Positions 52,983 to 60,879 of a stretch of DNA of 64,000 bases are shown in pieces. A model generated the notes under the pieces. That model searched no databases. It was not told the origin of the DNA and saw only the letters and a list, made by a program, of their open reading frames with translations. The translations under genes were made by a program, and so were the position numbers. Origin of the DNA: Desulfoluna butyratoxydans (lineage in GTDB: Bacteria > Desulfobacterota > Desulfobacteria > Desulfobacterales > Desulfolunaceae); assembly GCF_900699765.1 (NCBI RefSeq), contig NZ_CAADHO010000014.1, positions 1-64,000 of the forward strand, given 5' to 3'. How positions within the stretch are numbered: the stretch's first letter is position 1; every line of letters begins with the position of its first letter.

Positions 52983-54284
52983 TTATCGCTTCCGGTTATC
53001 AATAACTCTTACCGCTTTTCCTTCACTTCTGGCAATGGATTTCGGCTCCACCAGCATCACTTTGGCAGACACGCCAAGGTATTCTTTGATATCCTTGGCG
53101 ATTTTTTTCTCCGTGGTCTGGAGCATTCTGATCTCATCGGCAAAGAGGGTTTCGCTCACCTCCACTTTCACCGTGAGGGTGTCGAGGGTGTTCTCGCGAT
53201 CCACCACCAGCTGATAGTGGGGGGTGGTATCGGAGCTCTTCATGAGCACGCTCTCGATCTGTGAGGGGAAGACGTTGACCCCTCGAATGATGAGCATGTC
53301 GTCGGTTCGGCCGCTGACCCGCTTCATGCGGATGTGCGTTCGGCCGCAGACGCAGGGCTCGGGGTGCAGGGAGGTGATGTCCCGGGTCCTGTACCGGATG
53401 ATGGGGAAGGCCTCCTTGGTGATGGAGGTGAACACCAGCTCCCCGGTCTCACCGTAGGGCAGGGGCTCTTCGGTGACAGGGTCGATGATCTCGGGGATGA
53501 AGTGGTCCTCGAAAATGTGGAGCCCGTTTTTGGCTTCGTGGCATTCGATGGCAACACCGGGTCCCATCACCTCGCTGAGGCCGTAAATGTCCACGGCATC
53601 GATGCCCAGGGTCTCTTCCAGCTCGCGCCTCATGCTTTCGCTCCAGGGCTCGGCGCCGAAGATACCGAACTTGAAGTTCAGATCGGCAAAGGAGAAGCCC
53701 ATCTCCTGGGCCACTTCGGCCAGGTGCAGGGTGTAGGAGGGAGTGGCCGTGAGGATGGTGGGGCCGAAGTCCTTCATGATGACGATCTGGCGCTTGGTGT
53801 TGCCGCCTGAGACGGGGATGACGGATGCCCCGAGTTTCTCGGCGCCGTAGTGGACCCCCAGGCCGCCTGTGAACAGTCCGTAACCGTAGGCGTTGTGGAT
53901 GATGTCGCCTCGGGTGGCACCCCCTGCGCAGAGGGCACGGGCCATGAGGTCGGACCAGTTGTCGATGTCCCGGCGGGTGTATCCCACCACGGTGGGAGAA
54001 CCGGTGGTGCCGGAGGATGCGTGGATGCGCACAACGCTCTCCATGGGCACGGCAAACATCCCGTACGGGTAGTTGTCCCTGAGGTCCTGCTTGGTGGTAA
54101 AGGGAAGCTTGGAGAGGTCTTTGAGAGAGCGGATGTCCGCAGGGACGATGCCTGCCTCTTTAAACTGCTTCTGGTAAAAGGGAACCTTTGCGTAGACATT
54201 CTCAAGGGTGGTTTGAAGTCGCCTGAGCTGAATCGCTTCCAAGGCTTCCCTCGGCATCGTTTCAAAATCAATATCGTAAATCAT
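52983..54284 (-). CDS. paaK: Phenylacetate-CoA ligase
   Basis: PaaK activates phenylacetate (or related aryl acids) to the CoA thioester with ATP. The 433-residue enzyme has the AMP-binding motif VRIHASSGTTGSPTVVGYTR, GIFGAEPWSESMRRELEE, YGLSEVMGPGVAIECHE and RVSGRTDDMLIIRGVNVFPS. These are typical of the family. In anaerobes this enzyme functions in degradation of aromatic amino acids. It lies upstream of the ACT gene on the same strand. Confidence 0.93.
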   Translation of the reverse strand: MIYDIDFETMPREALEAIQLRRLQTTLENVYAKVPFYQKQFKEAGIVPADIRSLKDLSKLPFTTKQDLRDNYPYGMFAVPMESVVRIHASSGTTGSPTVVGYTRRDIDNWSDLMARALCAGGATRGDIIHNAYGYGLFTGGLGVHYGAEKLGASVIPVSGGNTKRQIVIMKDFGPTILTATPSYTLHLAEVAQEMGFSFADLNFKFGIFGAEPWSESMRRELEETLGIDAVDIYGLSEVMGPGVAIECHEAKNGLHIFEDHFIPEIIDPVTEEPLPYGETGELVFTSITKEAFPIIRYRTRDITSLHPEPCVCGRTHIRMKRVSGRTDDMLIIRGVNVFPSQIESVLMKSSDTTPHYQLVVDRENTLDTLTVKVEVSETLFADEIRMLQTTEKKIAKDIKEYLGVSAKVMLVEPKSIARSEGKAVRVIDNRKR

Positions 54285-54736
54285 GCGAGCTGTCCTCTCC
54301 CGACGGTGGGTATGGGTGGTGACCGTGACGTCAAAAAAACCGGATCACAACACAGGGCATCCTGTAAGAACCAGGCTTACGGATACTGGTGTGGAAGGCG
54401 GGGTCCCATGGGGTCACGGCCGTGTGTGTCAATCATATCGTTACAGTTAACAGGTCATAAATGATTCACCTGCAAATGTCACTTAAAAAAACTTTTCAAT
54501 TATAAAATCGGACGGCCGAAATATGAACACATACAACGAGATGGAGGGTATTTCTTAAAGGACAGGGGAAAAGGGTGTTCCCTGGGACGGCAACGGAGGG
54601 TGATGGCGGGTAACTGTCCGGGCTGCCGGGCGAAACAGGCCGGCTCCCGAAGGCGAATGCCCGGCAGCCGGAGAGAGGCCGCCGGGCGAGGACGCGACAG
54701 GGGCATGGGGCCCTGGGACCCGCCGCCCGGTTTGGA
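54285..54736. other. Gene-free stretch upstream of paaK
   Basis: No supported gene is present. The short open frames lack ribosome binding sites. No convincing promoter pair was identified in a quick scan, though the AT-rich part at 54440-54500 is the likely promoter zone of paaK. Confidence 0.45.
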
Positions 54737-55516
54737 TCAGGCGTTGAACACAGGCTTGCGTTTTTCAAGGAAGGCGCTGGTGCCCTCTTTGGCATCTTTG
54801 CCGGAAACGCAGGCGGCAAAGGCCTCCACTTCAATGGCGCACCCCGAAGGCAGGTCCACGTTCAATCCCTCGTTGACGGCTTTTTTGGCTGCACGGACCG
54901 GAACGCGGCCCTTGGACGCAATGGCCTCGGCGGTCTTCATCACTTCGTCCATGAGGGCCTCGGGGGCCACGACCTTGTTGACCATGCCGATCTCTTTGGC
55001 TTCTGCTGCAGAGATCATCTTTCCGGTGAGGATCATCTCCTTGGCCAGGTTGGCGCCGATGGCCCGGGGAAGTCTCTGGGTGCCCCCGTAGCCCGGGATG
55101 AGGCCGAGGGTGATTTCGGGAAGGCCGAATTTTGCCGCCTCGGACGCATAGATAAAATCAGAGGCCAGGGCCATTTCGCTGCCTCCGCCCAGGGCAAACC
55201 CGTTGACGGCGGCGATGACCGGAATCTCCAGTTCCTGAAGCTTGCCGATGGCCTTGTGGCCTTTTTCGGAGCAGGCCTTGCCCTGTGCGGCGTCCAGGGT
55301 GGCGAGTTCGGTGATATCCGCACCGGCCACGAAGGCCTTGCTCCCGGCTCCGGTGAGCACGAGCACATGGATGTCCTGCCGGGCGGCGATGTCGTCGAGG
55401 GCGGCGGAGAGTTCGGTAAGGAGCTTGTCGTTCAATGCGTTCAGGGCCTTGGGGCGGTTGAAGGTGATGGTGGCGATGTTTTTTTCCGCTGTCACAAGAA
55501 TGGTTTCGTAAGACAT
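54737..55516 (-). CDS. Enoyl-CoA hydratase (crotonase family)
   Basis: The 259-residue protein hydrates 2-enoyl-CoA thioesters. Key motifs are the oxyanion segment AFVAGADITELA, catalytic Glu in FALGGGSEMALASDFIYA, and the second Glu in FGLPEITLGLIPGYGGTQRL. Both catalytic glutamates are present, so it should be active. The exact substrate (crotonyl-CoA or longer) is not determined. The gene stands 452 bp upstream (in minus-strand order) of paaK and may belong to a separate transcript. Confidence 0.93.
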   Translation of the reverse strand: MSYETILVTAEKNIATITFNRPKALNALNDKLLTELSAALDDIAARQDIHVLVLTGAGSKAFVAGADITELATLDAAQGKACSEKGHKAIGKLQELEIPVIAAVNGFALGGGSEMALASDFIYASEAAKFGLPEITLGLIPGYGGTQRLPRAIGANLAKEMILTGKMISAAEAKEIGMVNKVVAPEALMDEVMKTAEAIASKGRVPVRAAKKAVNEGLNVDLPSGCAIEVEAFAACVSGKDAKEGTSAFLEKRKPVFNA

Positions 55517-55970
55517 GAAGAACCTCCGAAAGATATAGATAAGATGAGTAGCACTATGTTTCAGTCATGAACCGAAAGATACGGTGTTTTGCGTCGGGAC
55601 GCCTCCGGTGGGCATGACATCAATTCCTTACCCTGAACAACGTATGACTATAAGGGAAACTCTGAGGCATGAAAAGAGAAATATTGCGATGCGACAGCTG
55701 CGCGGGAACAGGGCGGATCCTTTCGAAGCCGCGAAAGTCGGGGCTGTTCGGAGAAAATGTATTGCCGTAATCACGCGTTGTGGTTACACTGAATCGTGGT
55801 GGATTCAGTACAGGAGTGACGACGGTCGGCCCTTGAAACGACCATACCCCGCCATGTGGACTGCACCGCAGATGCTTGGGACACCTGCATTCGTGTTGAT
55901 TTGTTGTGACAGCCCGAGCCATGCCTTGACGCCAGCCGGCGATTTCAGTTGAGATACGAGGATATTACCC
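55517..55970. other. Divergent gene-free region
   Basis: No supported gene is seen. A 122-codon frame at 55584-55952 lacks a ribosome binding site and a family. GAGGATATTACCC before 55971 is the ribosome binding site of the CpsB-type gene. Confidence 0.45.
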
Positions 55971-56720
55971 ATGCCGCATACCCGTTGGACGGATATACAT
56001 TGCCATATACTGCCCGGAGTGGACGACGGCTCCGATGATATGGCCGAAACCCTGGTGATGGCTGCCCAGGCAGACAAAGGGGGCACCTCCTGTATTGCCG
56101 CCACCTTTCACGCCGGGGTGGACCTTCTGGATGCCCTTTGCTATCGGCCCCTCATCGACAAGCTCAACCGTCGTTTCCGGGAGGAGGGCATCGGGGTGAC
56201 CCTGGTGCCCGGCGCCGAGGTGGTGGCAGGCTTCATGCCGGACAACCTGGAGGATTTTACCATCAACGGCTCCCGGTACCTTCTGGTGGAGTTTCCCAGC
56301 AGCCATCTTCCCAGGGTGGCGGTGCCTATTTTGAGGGCCTACCTTGACCGGGGGCTTCATCCCATCATCGCCCATCCGGAACGAAACCCGAGCATCATCA
56401 GGGATCCGAATCGCCTTTTTGAGATGGTGGCCGAGACCGGTTCCCTGGTGCAGGTTACTGCAGACAGCGTGGCCGGGACTTTTGGTCGGGAGATCGCCTC
56501 CTGTGCCCGCTACCTTCTTAAAAAGGGGGCGGTGGATATCATGGGGTCGGACGCCCACGATGAGAATTACCGAACAACGGATATGAGCGACGGGGTGAAG
56601 GCGGCCTCCAAGGTCATCGGTGAGCAGGCTGCCTTGAGGCTGGTCAGGGACAACCCCCAGGCCGTGGTGGAAGATTGCCCTGTGGAGGGCCGCTCTCCCT
56701 CCGTTGTCAGGGCGCTGTAG
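55971..56720 (+). CDS. CpsB/CapC-type tyrosine-protein phosphatase (PHP fold)
   Basis: The 249-residue protein has the PHP metal-site motifs in order: TDIHCHILPGVDDGSDDM, ATFHAGV, PGAEV, IIAHPERNPSI and IMGSDAHDENY. Members dephosphorylate the bacterial tyrosine kinases that control capsule or exopolysaccharide synthesis. It is followed 62 bp later by galE, which makes UDP-sugars, supporting a polysaccharide role. No tyrosine kinase lies in the window. Confidence 0.9.
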   Translation: MPHTRWTDIHCHILPGVDDGSDDMAETLVMAAQADKGGTSCIAATFHAGVDLLDALCYRPLIDKLNRRFREEGIGVTLVPGAEVVAGFMPDNLEDFTINGSRYLLVEFPSSHLPRVAVPILRAYLDRGLHPIIAHPERNPSIIRDPNRLFEMVAETGSLVQVTADSVAGTFGREIASCARYLLKKGAVDIMGSDAHDENYRTTDMSDGVKAASKVIGEQAALRLVRDNPQAVVEDCPVEGRSPSVVRAL

Positions 56721-56782
56721 CTTTATTTATGAACCATACGGATACGCCCTTGCCTTTGGGGCAACGGCAGAGAGGATAGATT

Positions 56783-57796
56783 ATGCATGTACTGGTCACA
56801 GGCGGTGCCGGGTACATCGGCAGCCACACCTGTTTGGAGTTGCTTGAGTCCGGCCATCGAGTCACGGTGGTGGACAACCTGTCCAACAGCTCGGAGGAGT
56901 CCCTGCACCGGGTCCGGAACCTGACGGGCAAGTCCCTGGAGTTCGTGAAGGGCGATCTGCTGGACGAAGCTGTTCTGGATGCGCTGTTTGCTTCGCATCG
57001 GTTCGATTCCGTGATTCATTTTGCCGGGCTCAAGGCCGTGGGCGAGTCCGTGGAGATGCCCCTGGCCTACTATCAGAACAACCTCACCGGCACCCTGAAC
57101 CTGCTCCATGCCATGGACAGGGCCGATGTCAGGAATATCATTTTTTCTTCTTCGGCCACGGTGTACGGAGAGCCGGAGACGGTCCCCATGGACGAGAGCT
57201 TTCCGCGAAGCGCCACCAACCCCTATGGCCGGTCGAAACTCATCGTCGAAGAGATGCTCGAAGACCTTTTGGTGGCGGACAGCTCCTGGCGCGTGGTGCT
57301 CCTTCGGTATTTCAACCCCGTGGGTGCCCATGAGAGCGGGCTCATCGGGGAAGACCCCAATGGCATCCCCAACAACCTCATGCCCTATATTGCCCAGGTC
57401 GCCGTGGGAAAACTGGAGTGCCTGAGCGTCTTCGGAAGCGATTATCCCACCCATGACGGTACCGGAGTGAGGGATTTTATCCATGTGGTGGACCTGGCCA
57501 AGGGCCATCTGTGCGCCCTGAAGCCCACCGATGAAGCCCCGGGGCTCCATGTCTACAACCTGGGTACCGGCCAGGGGTACAGCGTTCTGGACATGGTGGC
57601 GGCTTTTGAAGCGGCCTCGGGGAGAGCGGTCCCCTACGTGGTGGCGCCCCGGAGGCCCGGGGACATCGCCGTGTGCTACGCTTCACCGGACAAGGCCTGG
57701 AACGAGATCGGCTGGCGGGCGGAAAAGGGGGTGGAGGCCATGTGCCGGGACGCCTGGCGATGGCAATCGCAGAACCCCGACGGATACACCGTTTAA
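56783..57796 (+). CDS. galE: UDP-glucose 4-epimerase
   Basis: GalE interconverts UDP-glucose and UDP-galactose with bound NAD. The 337-residue enzyme has the Rossmann motif VTGGAGYIGSHTCLELLE, VIHFAGLKAVGES, catalytic Ser region FSSSATVYGEPE and the Tyr/Lys pair in NPYGRSKL. Also present are RYFNPVGAH, IPNNLMPYIAQV and VRDFIHVVDLAKGH. It is followed by a strong terminator. Confidence 0.95.
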   Translation: MHVLVTGGAGYIGSHTCLELLESGHRVTVVDNLSNSSEESLHRVRNLTGKSLEFVKGDLLDEAVLDALFASHRFDSVIHFAGLKAVGESVEMPLAYYQNNLTGTLNLLHAMDRADVRNIIFSSSATVYGEPETVPMDESFPRSATNPYGRSKLIVEEMLEDLLVADSSWRVVLLRYFNPVGAHESGLIGEDPNGIPNNLMPYIAQVAVGKLECLSVFGSDYPTHDGTGVRDFIHVVDLAKGHLCALKPTDEAPGLHVYNLGTGQGYSVLDMVAAFEAASGRAVPYVVAPRRPGDIAVCYASPDKAWNEIGWRAEKGVEAMCRDAWRWQSQNPDGYTV

Positions 57797-57818
57797 TACC
57801 GACAAGGTGTAACACCCA

Positions 57819-57861
57819 TAAAAAAGCCCCGATTCGCATGCCGTGCGGATCGGGGCTTTTG
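57819..57861. terminator. Bidirectional terminator between galE and the SHOCT gene
   Basis: AAAAGCCCCGATTCGCA and TGCGGATCGGGGCTTTT pair nearly perfectly, with A and T runs on the two sides, serving both converging genes. Confidence 0.92.
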
Positions 57862-57884
57862 TTGTCTGAATCAAGGACGGGCGT

Positions 57885-58376
57885 TTAGTTGATGATTTTT
57901 TTCTTTGCCTTGTTGTACTCGTCCAGGGTGATGAGGTCGTTGTCCAGCAGGTGAGCCAGCTCCATGAGTTCGGTGACGTGGCTGGAAGGGGGCAGGGCAT
58001 GGATGGTGGCGGTCCGGGGCGGCGCACCGGCATCAATGGCCAGGGGCTGCTGGGGGTTGGGATCCTCCACGCGAACGGATGCCAGGCCGCCGAGGACACT
58101 GATCTCCACGGTTTTTCCCTGGAGCATGGGCAGGGAGAGAATCTCTCGCAGGGCTTTTCCTTCGGTCTTCATGCGCTTGTAGATGAGGTAAGCGGACAGG
58201 CCGATGAGGCTGACCCCACCCAGAAAAATCCAGGGCAGGTAATTGACGAGGCCTCGGAAGAAGAGGACAAAAAAGCAGAGGGCGACGATGAGGAGGATAT
58301 GCCCGCCCAGGATGAGGTAAACCATAAAGAGGCTTTTCATCACCCCGGGAGAATCGGTGCGTTTGTTGCTTTTCAT
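57885..58376 (-). CDS. Membrane protein with C-terminal SHOCT domain
   Basis: ATG 58376 gives 163 residues. Two transmembrane helices lie near the N-terminus (LFMVYLILGGHILLIVALCF and LPWIFLGGVSLIGLSAYLIY). A C-terminal SHOCT motif (LMELAHLLDNDLITLDEYNK) follows a variable linker. The SHOCT helical hairpin is a general protein-interaction module; the function is unknown. Confidence 0.8.
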   Translation of the reverse strand: MKSNKRTDSPGVMKSLFMVYLILGGHILLIVALCFFVLFFRGLVNYLPWIFLGGVSLIGLSAYLIYKRMKTEGKALREILSLPMLQGKTVEISVLGGLASVRVEDPNPQQPLAIDAGAPPRTATIHALPPSSHVTELMELAHLLDNDLITLDEYNKAKKKIIN

Positions 58377-58678
58377 GCGTTCACATCTATTGCTTGCCGA
58401 AGGGCTCACGCCGTATCCGCCGCATCGGAGCATGGGCATCGTCGATGCGGGGTTTCGGATGAACCACCCGGACCCATTGATAAAAAAGTGCCGGGGGGAG
58501 TGTTTGTAAAAAACATCCCGGTTACAAGGGGCTTGCGTCGGGCCAGATGTGGAACACCTCTGGGGTGAATGTATCGCAGGAAGAGCAAGACAGGGACGTT
58601 GCAGCTGCGATGGTGTTGACCCTGATCAACAAAACCATGATTTCATCATAAAGGCGCCATCTCCGTCTGTAAAGGTTT
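58377..58678. other. Gene-free stretch between the SHOCT and XerD-like genes
   Basis: Nothing recognisable is seen; it is the upstream region of the SHOCT gene (minus strand) and the end of the recombinase gene. Confidence 0.4.
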
Positions 58679-59578
58679 TTACCCCCTCGGATGGCAGGTT
58701 CGGTGCATGGCCTGGAGATGGTCGCCGGTGATATGTGTGTAAATCTGCGTGGTGGAGATGTCGGTGTGGCCGAGCATCACCTGGACCACCCGCAGGTCGG
58801 CACCGCCCATGAGCAGGTGCGTAGCAAAGGAGTGGCGCAGGGTGTGGGGGCTGATTTTTCCCGTGAGCCCGGCCAGGGCCGTGTACTTGTTGAGCAGCTT
58901 CCAGAACCCCTGGCGGGTCATGGGCTTGCCTGCCCGGGCCACGAACAGGGTGCTGCTTGTGACATGCTTCAGCAGCAGGGGGCGACCCGTTGTGAGATAG
59001 GTCCGCAGCTTGTCCACGGCGAAGCGGCCCATGGGCACAACGCGCTCTTTGGAGCCTTTGCCGAACACCCGCACAAACCCGGCCTCCAGGTTGATGTCGT
59101 TGAGGGAGAGGTGGATAAGCTCCGAGACCCTCAGGCCCGCTGCATAGAGCAGCTCAATCATGGCGGCGTCCCGCATGCCCCTGGCCGACGAGGGATCCGG
59201 TGCCTCCAGCAGCTTTTTGACGTCGGACACGGAGAGGGTGTCGGGCAGCTTGAGGCCTGTTTTGGGAAACTCAATGAGGCTCGATGGATCACTGACAAGG
59301 ACTTTTTCTTCGGCAAGGAACCGGTAAAAGGAACGGATAGAGACCAGGTGCCGGGCCCGCGACCGGGAGCCCAGGCCTTCGTCTCTCAAGCCGATCATGT
59401 GCTTTAAGATGGCGTAGGTATCGTCTTCGGTGACATCGGCCATGCCGTTGTCCTCCATGAAGCCGGCATATCGGGTGAGGTCCGACGCATAGGCGTCGAT
59501 GCTCAGCTCTGCCAGACCCCGTTCCACGCGGAGGTGGGTCATGAACTGGTCGATGTGGTGGTTGAGAAGAGAAGACAT
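58679..59578 (-). CDS. xerD: XerC/XerD-type tyrosine recombinase
   Basis: The 299-residue protein has the SAM-like N-terminal domain (HIDQFMTHLRVERGLAELSI) and a catalytic domain with the RKHRHY set: R in AAGLRVSELIHL, K in VFGKGSKERVVP, HTLRHSFATHLLMGG, LGHTDISTTQIYTH and the Tyr nucleophile within it. Size and sequence fit chromosomal Xer proteins that resolve dimers at dif. No dif site was recognised in the window. XerD is likelier than XerC by overall similarity. Confidence 0.9.
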   Translation of the reverse strand: MSSLLNHHIDQFMTHLRVERGLAELSIDAYASDLTRYAGFMEDNGMADVTEDDTYAILKHMIGLRDEGLGSRSRARHLVSIRSFYRFLAEEKVLVSDPSSLIEFPKTGLKLPDTLSVSDVKKLLEAPDPSSARGMRDAAMIELLYAAGLRVSELIHLSLNDINLEAGFVRVFGKGSKERVVPMGRFAVDKLRTYLTTGRPLLLKHVTSSTLFVARAGKPMTRQGFWKLLNKYTALAGLTGKISPHTLRHSFATHLLMGGADLRVVQVMLGHTDISTTQIYTHITGDHLQAMHRTCHPRG

Positions 59579-59679
59579 GGGAAAATCGGGCCATAGGAAC
59601 GTCAGGTTATGGGTGATGGGGAGCCGGGGCAGGGGGAAGGCCTGACCCGGCGTGTGCGTGTTTTTACATGGTATCCGGG

Positions 59680-60795
59680 TTAGATGGCCACCACGTGATC
59701 GTGATAGTCCAGGGTGTTGAGGACCTCGGCGCCGTTTTCCGTGACAAGGACCATGTTTTCCAGGCGGATACCGCCCCAGTCCGGAAGGTAAATGCCGGGC
59801 TCCACCGTCACCACCATCCCTGCCTTGAGGGTGTGGTCTTTGAGGTAGCTCAGGCGGGGGGCTTCATGGATCTCCAGTCCAACCCCGTGGCCCAGCCCGT
59901 GGCCAAAGCCGTCGGGGAAGGTCTTTTCGATGAATCCACGGGCCACGGCATCCACGGCCTTGCCGCTGGCTCCGTCGCAGATGGCGTCGATGGCAAGGGC
60001 CTGTGCCTCAAAAAGGGTGTCGAAGACCCGTTTGAAGGTATCGCAGGGGCTGCCCAGAACAACGGTTCGGGTGGAGTCGCTGCAGTACCCGTTGTATCGG
60101 GATCCCCAGTCGATGAGCAGGGGCTCACCCGGGGCCACCTTTCGGTCGCTCGGCACGGCATGGGGAAGGGCGGCGTTGGGGCCGGAAGCCACGATGGTGG
60201 GGAAGGAGAGGCCGTCGGCTCCGCGGCTCCTCATCTCTTTTTCCATCTCCCAGGCAATGGCCTTTTCGGTGAGGCCCGGAACCAGGCCAGCCTTCACCGC
60301 AGAAAAGGCGGCTTCCGCGATGGCCAGGGCCTCCCGCATGGTCTGTATCTCATCGGCGCTCTTGACGGCGCGCATGGGGGCGGTCATGTCTTCGTGGGCC
60401 ACCAGCTCAGCGGAGGAACCACTTTTTTTCAGGGCATCTGCAAAGGCGTTGTAACGCCCCACGGAGACCCGGGTCTCTTCAAAGGCGACGCGGCGGGCGC
60501 CCACGCGGTCCAGGAGCTCGGGGAGGTCTTTGTCCAGGCCGGTTTTGTAGACATGGACGTCAAAAAGAGGGGCTTCGTGGATGGCATGGAGCTCAAAGCG
60601 GGAGTCCGTGGCCAGGATCAGGCCCTTGGGTCCGATGAGAAGGGCACCGGCGGACTCGTCCACGCTGTTGTCCTCTCCGGTGAAGCCGCTTAAGTATCTC
60701 CGATTCTCTTCCTGCATGATCAGGCAGGCGTCGAAGCCATTCTGGCTCAATGTCTCTTGAAGCGCATCGAGCCGTTTCCGATAGATGTCGTTCAC
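59680..60795 (-). CDS. Xaa-Pro aminopeptidase (M24 family)
   Basis: GTG 60795 with AAGGAG seven bases upstream is the likely start (371 residues); the ATG at 60843 is the alternative. A creatinase-like N-terminal domain (CLIMQEENRRYLSGFTGEDN) precedes the pita-bread fold. Metal ligands are in DWGSRYNGYCSDSTRTVVLG (two Asp), FGHGLGHGVGLEIHEAP (His) and VTVEPGIYL (Glu). It removes N-terminal residues preceding proline. It lies 101 bp from the XerD-like gene. Confidence 0.93.
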   Translation of the reverse strand: MNDIYRKRLDALQETLSQNGFDACLIMQEENRRYLSGFTGEDNSVDESAGALLIGPKGLILATDSRFELHAIHEAPLFDVHVYKTGLDKDLPELLDRVGARRVAFEETRVSVGRYNAFADALKKSGSSAELVAHEDMTAPMRAVKSADEIQTMREALAIAEAAFSAVKAGLVPGLTEKAIAWEMEKEMRSRGADGLSFPTIVASGPNAALPHAVPSDRKVAPGEPLLIDWGSRYNGYCSDSTRTVVLGSPCDTFKRVFDTLFEAQALAIDAICDGASGKAVDAVARGFIEKTFPDGFGHGLGHGVGLEIHEAPRLSYLKDHTLKAGMVVTVEPGIYLPDWGGIRLENMVLVTENGAEVLNTLDYHDHVVAI

Positions 60796-60879
60796 TGGTG
60801 TCTCCTTCGCATCTTGTACGTGGGTGTTGCCAACTGCATTCATGCAACCATACCACTGCCGGAAGGCCCGTGTCGAGGT

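Noticed and set aside
55584..55952. 122-codon open frame upstream of the CpsB-type gene
   Set aside because: No ribosome binding site or family resemblance; likely chance in the divergent promoter region.
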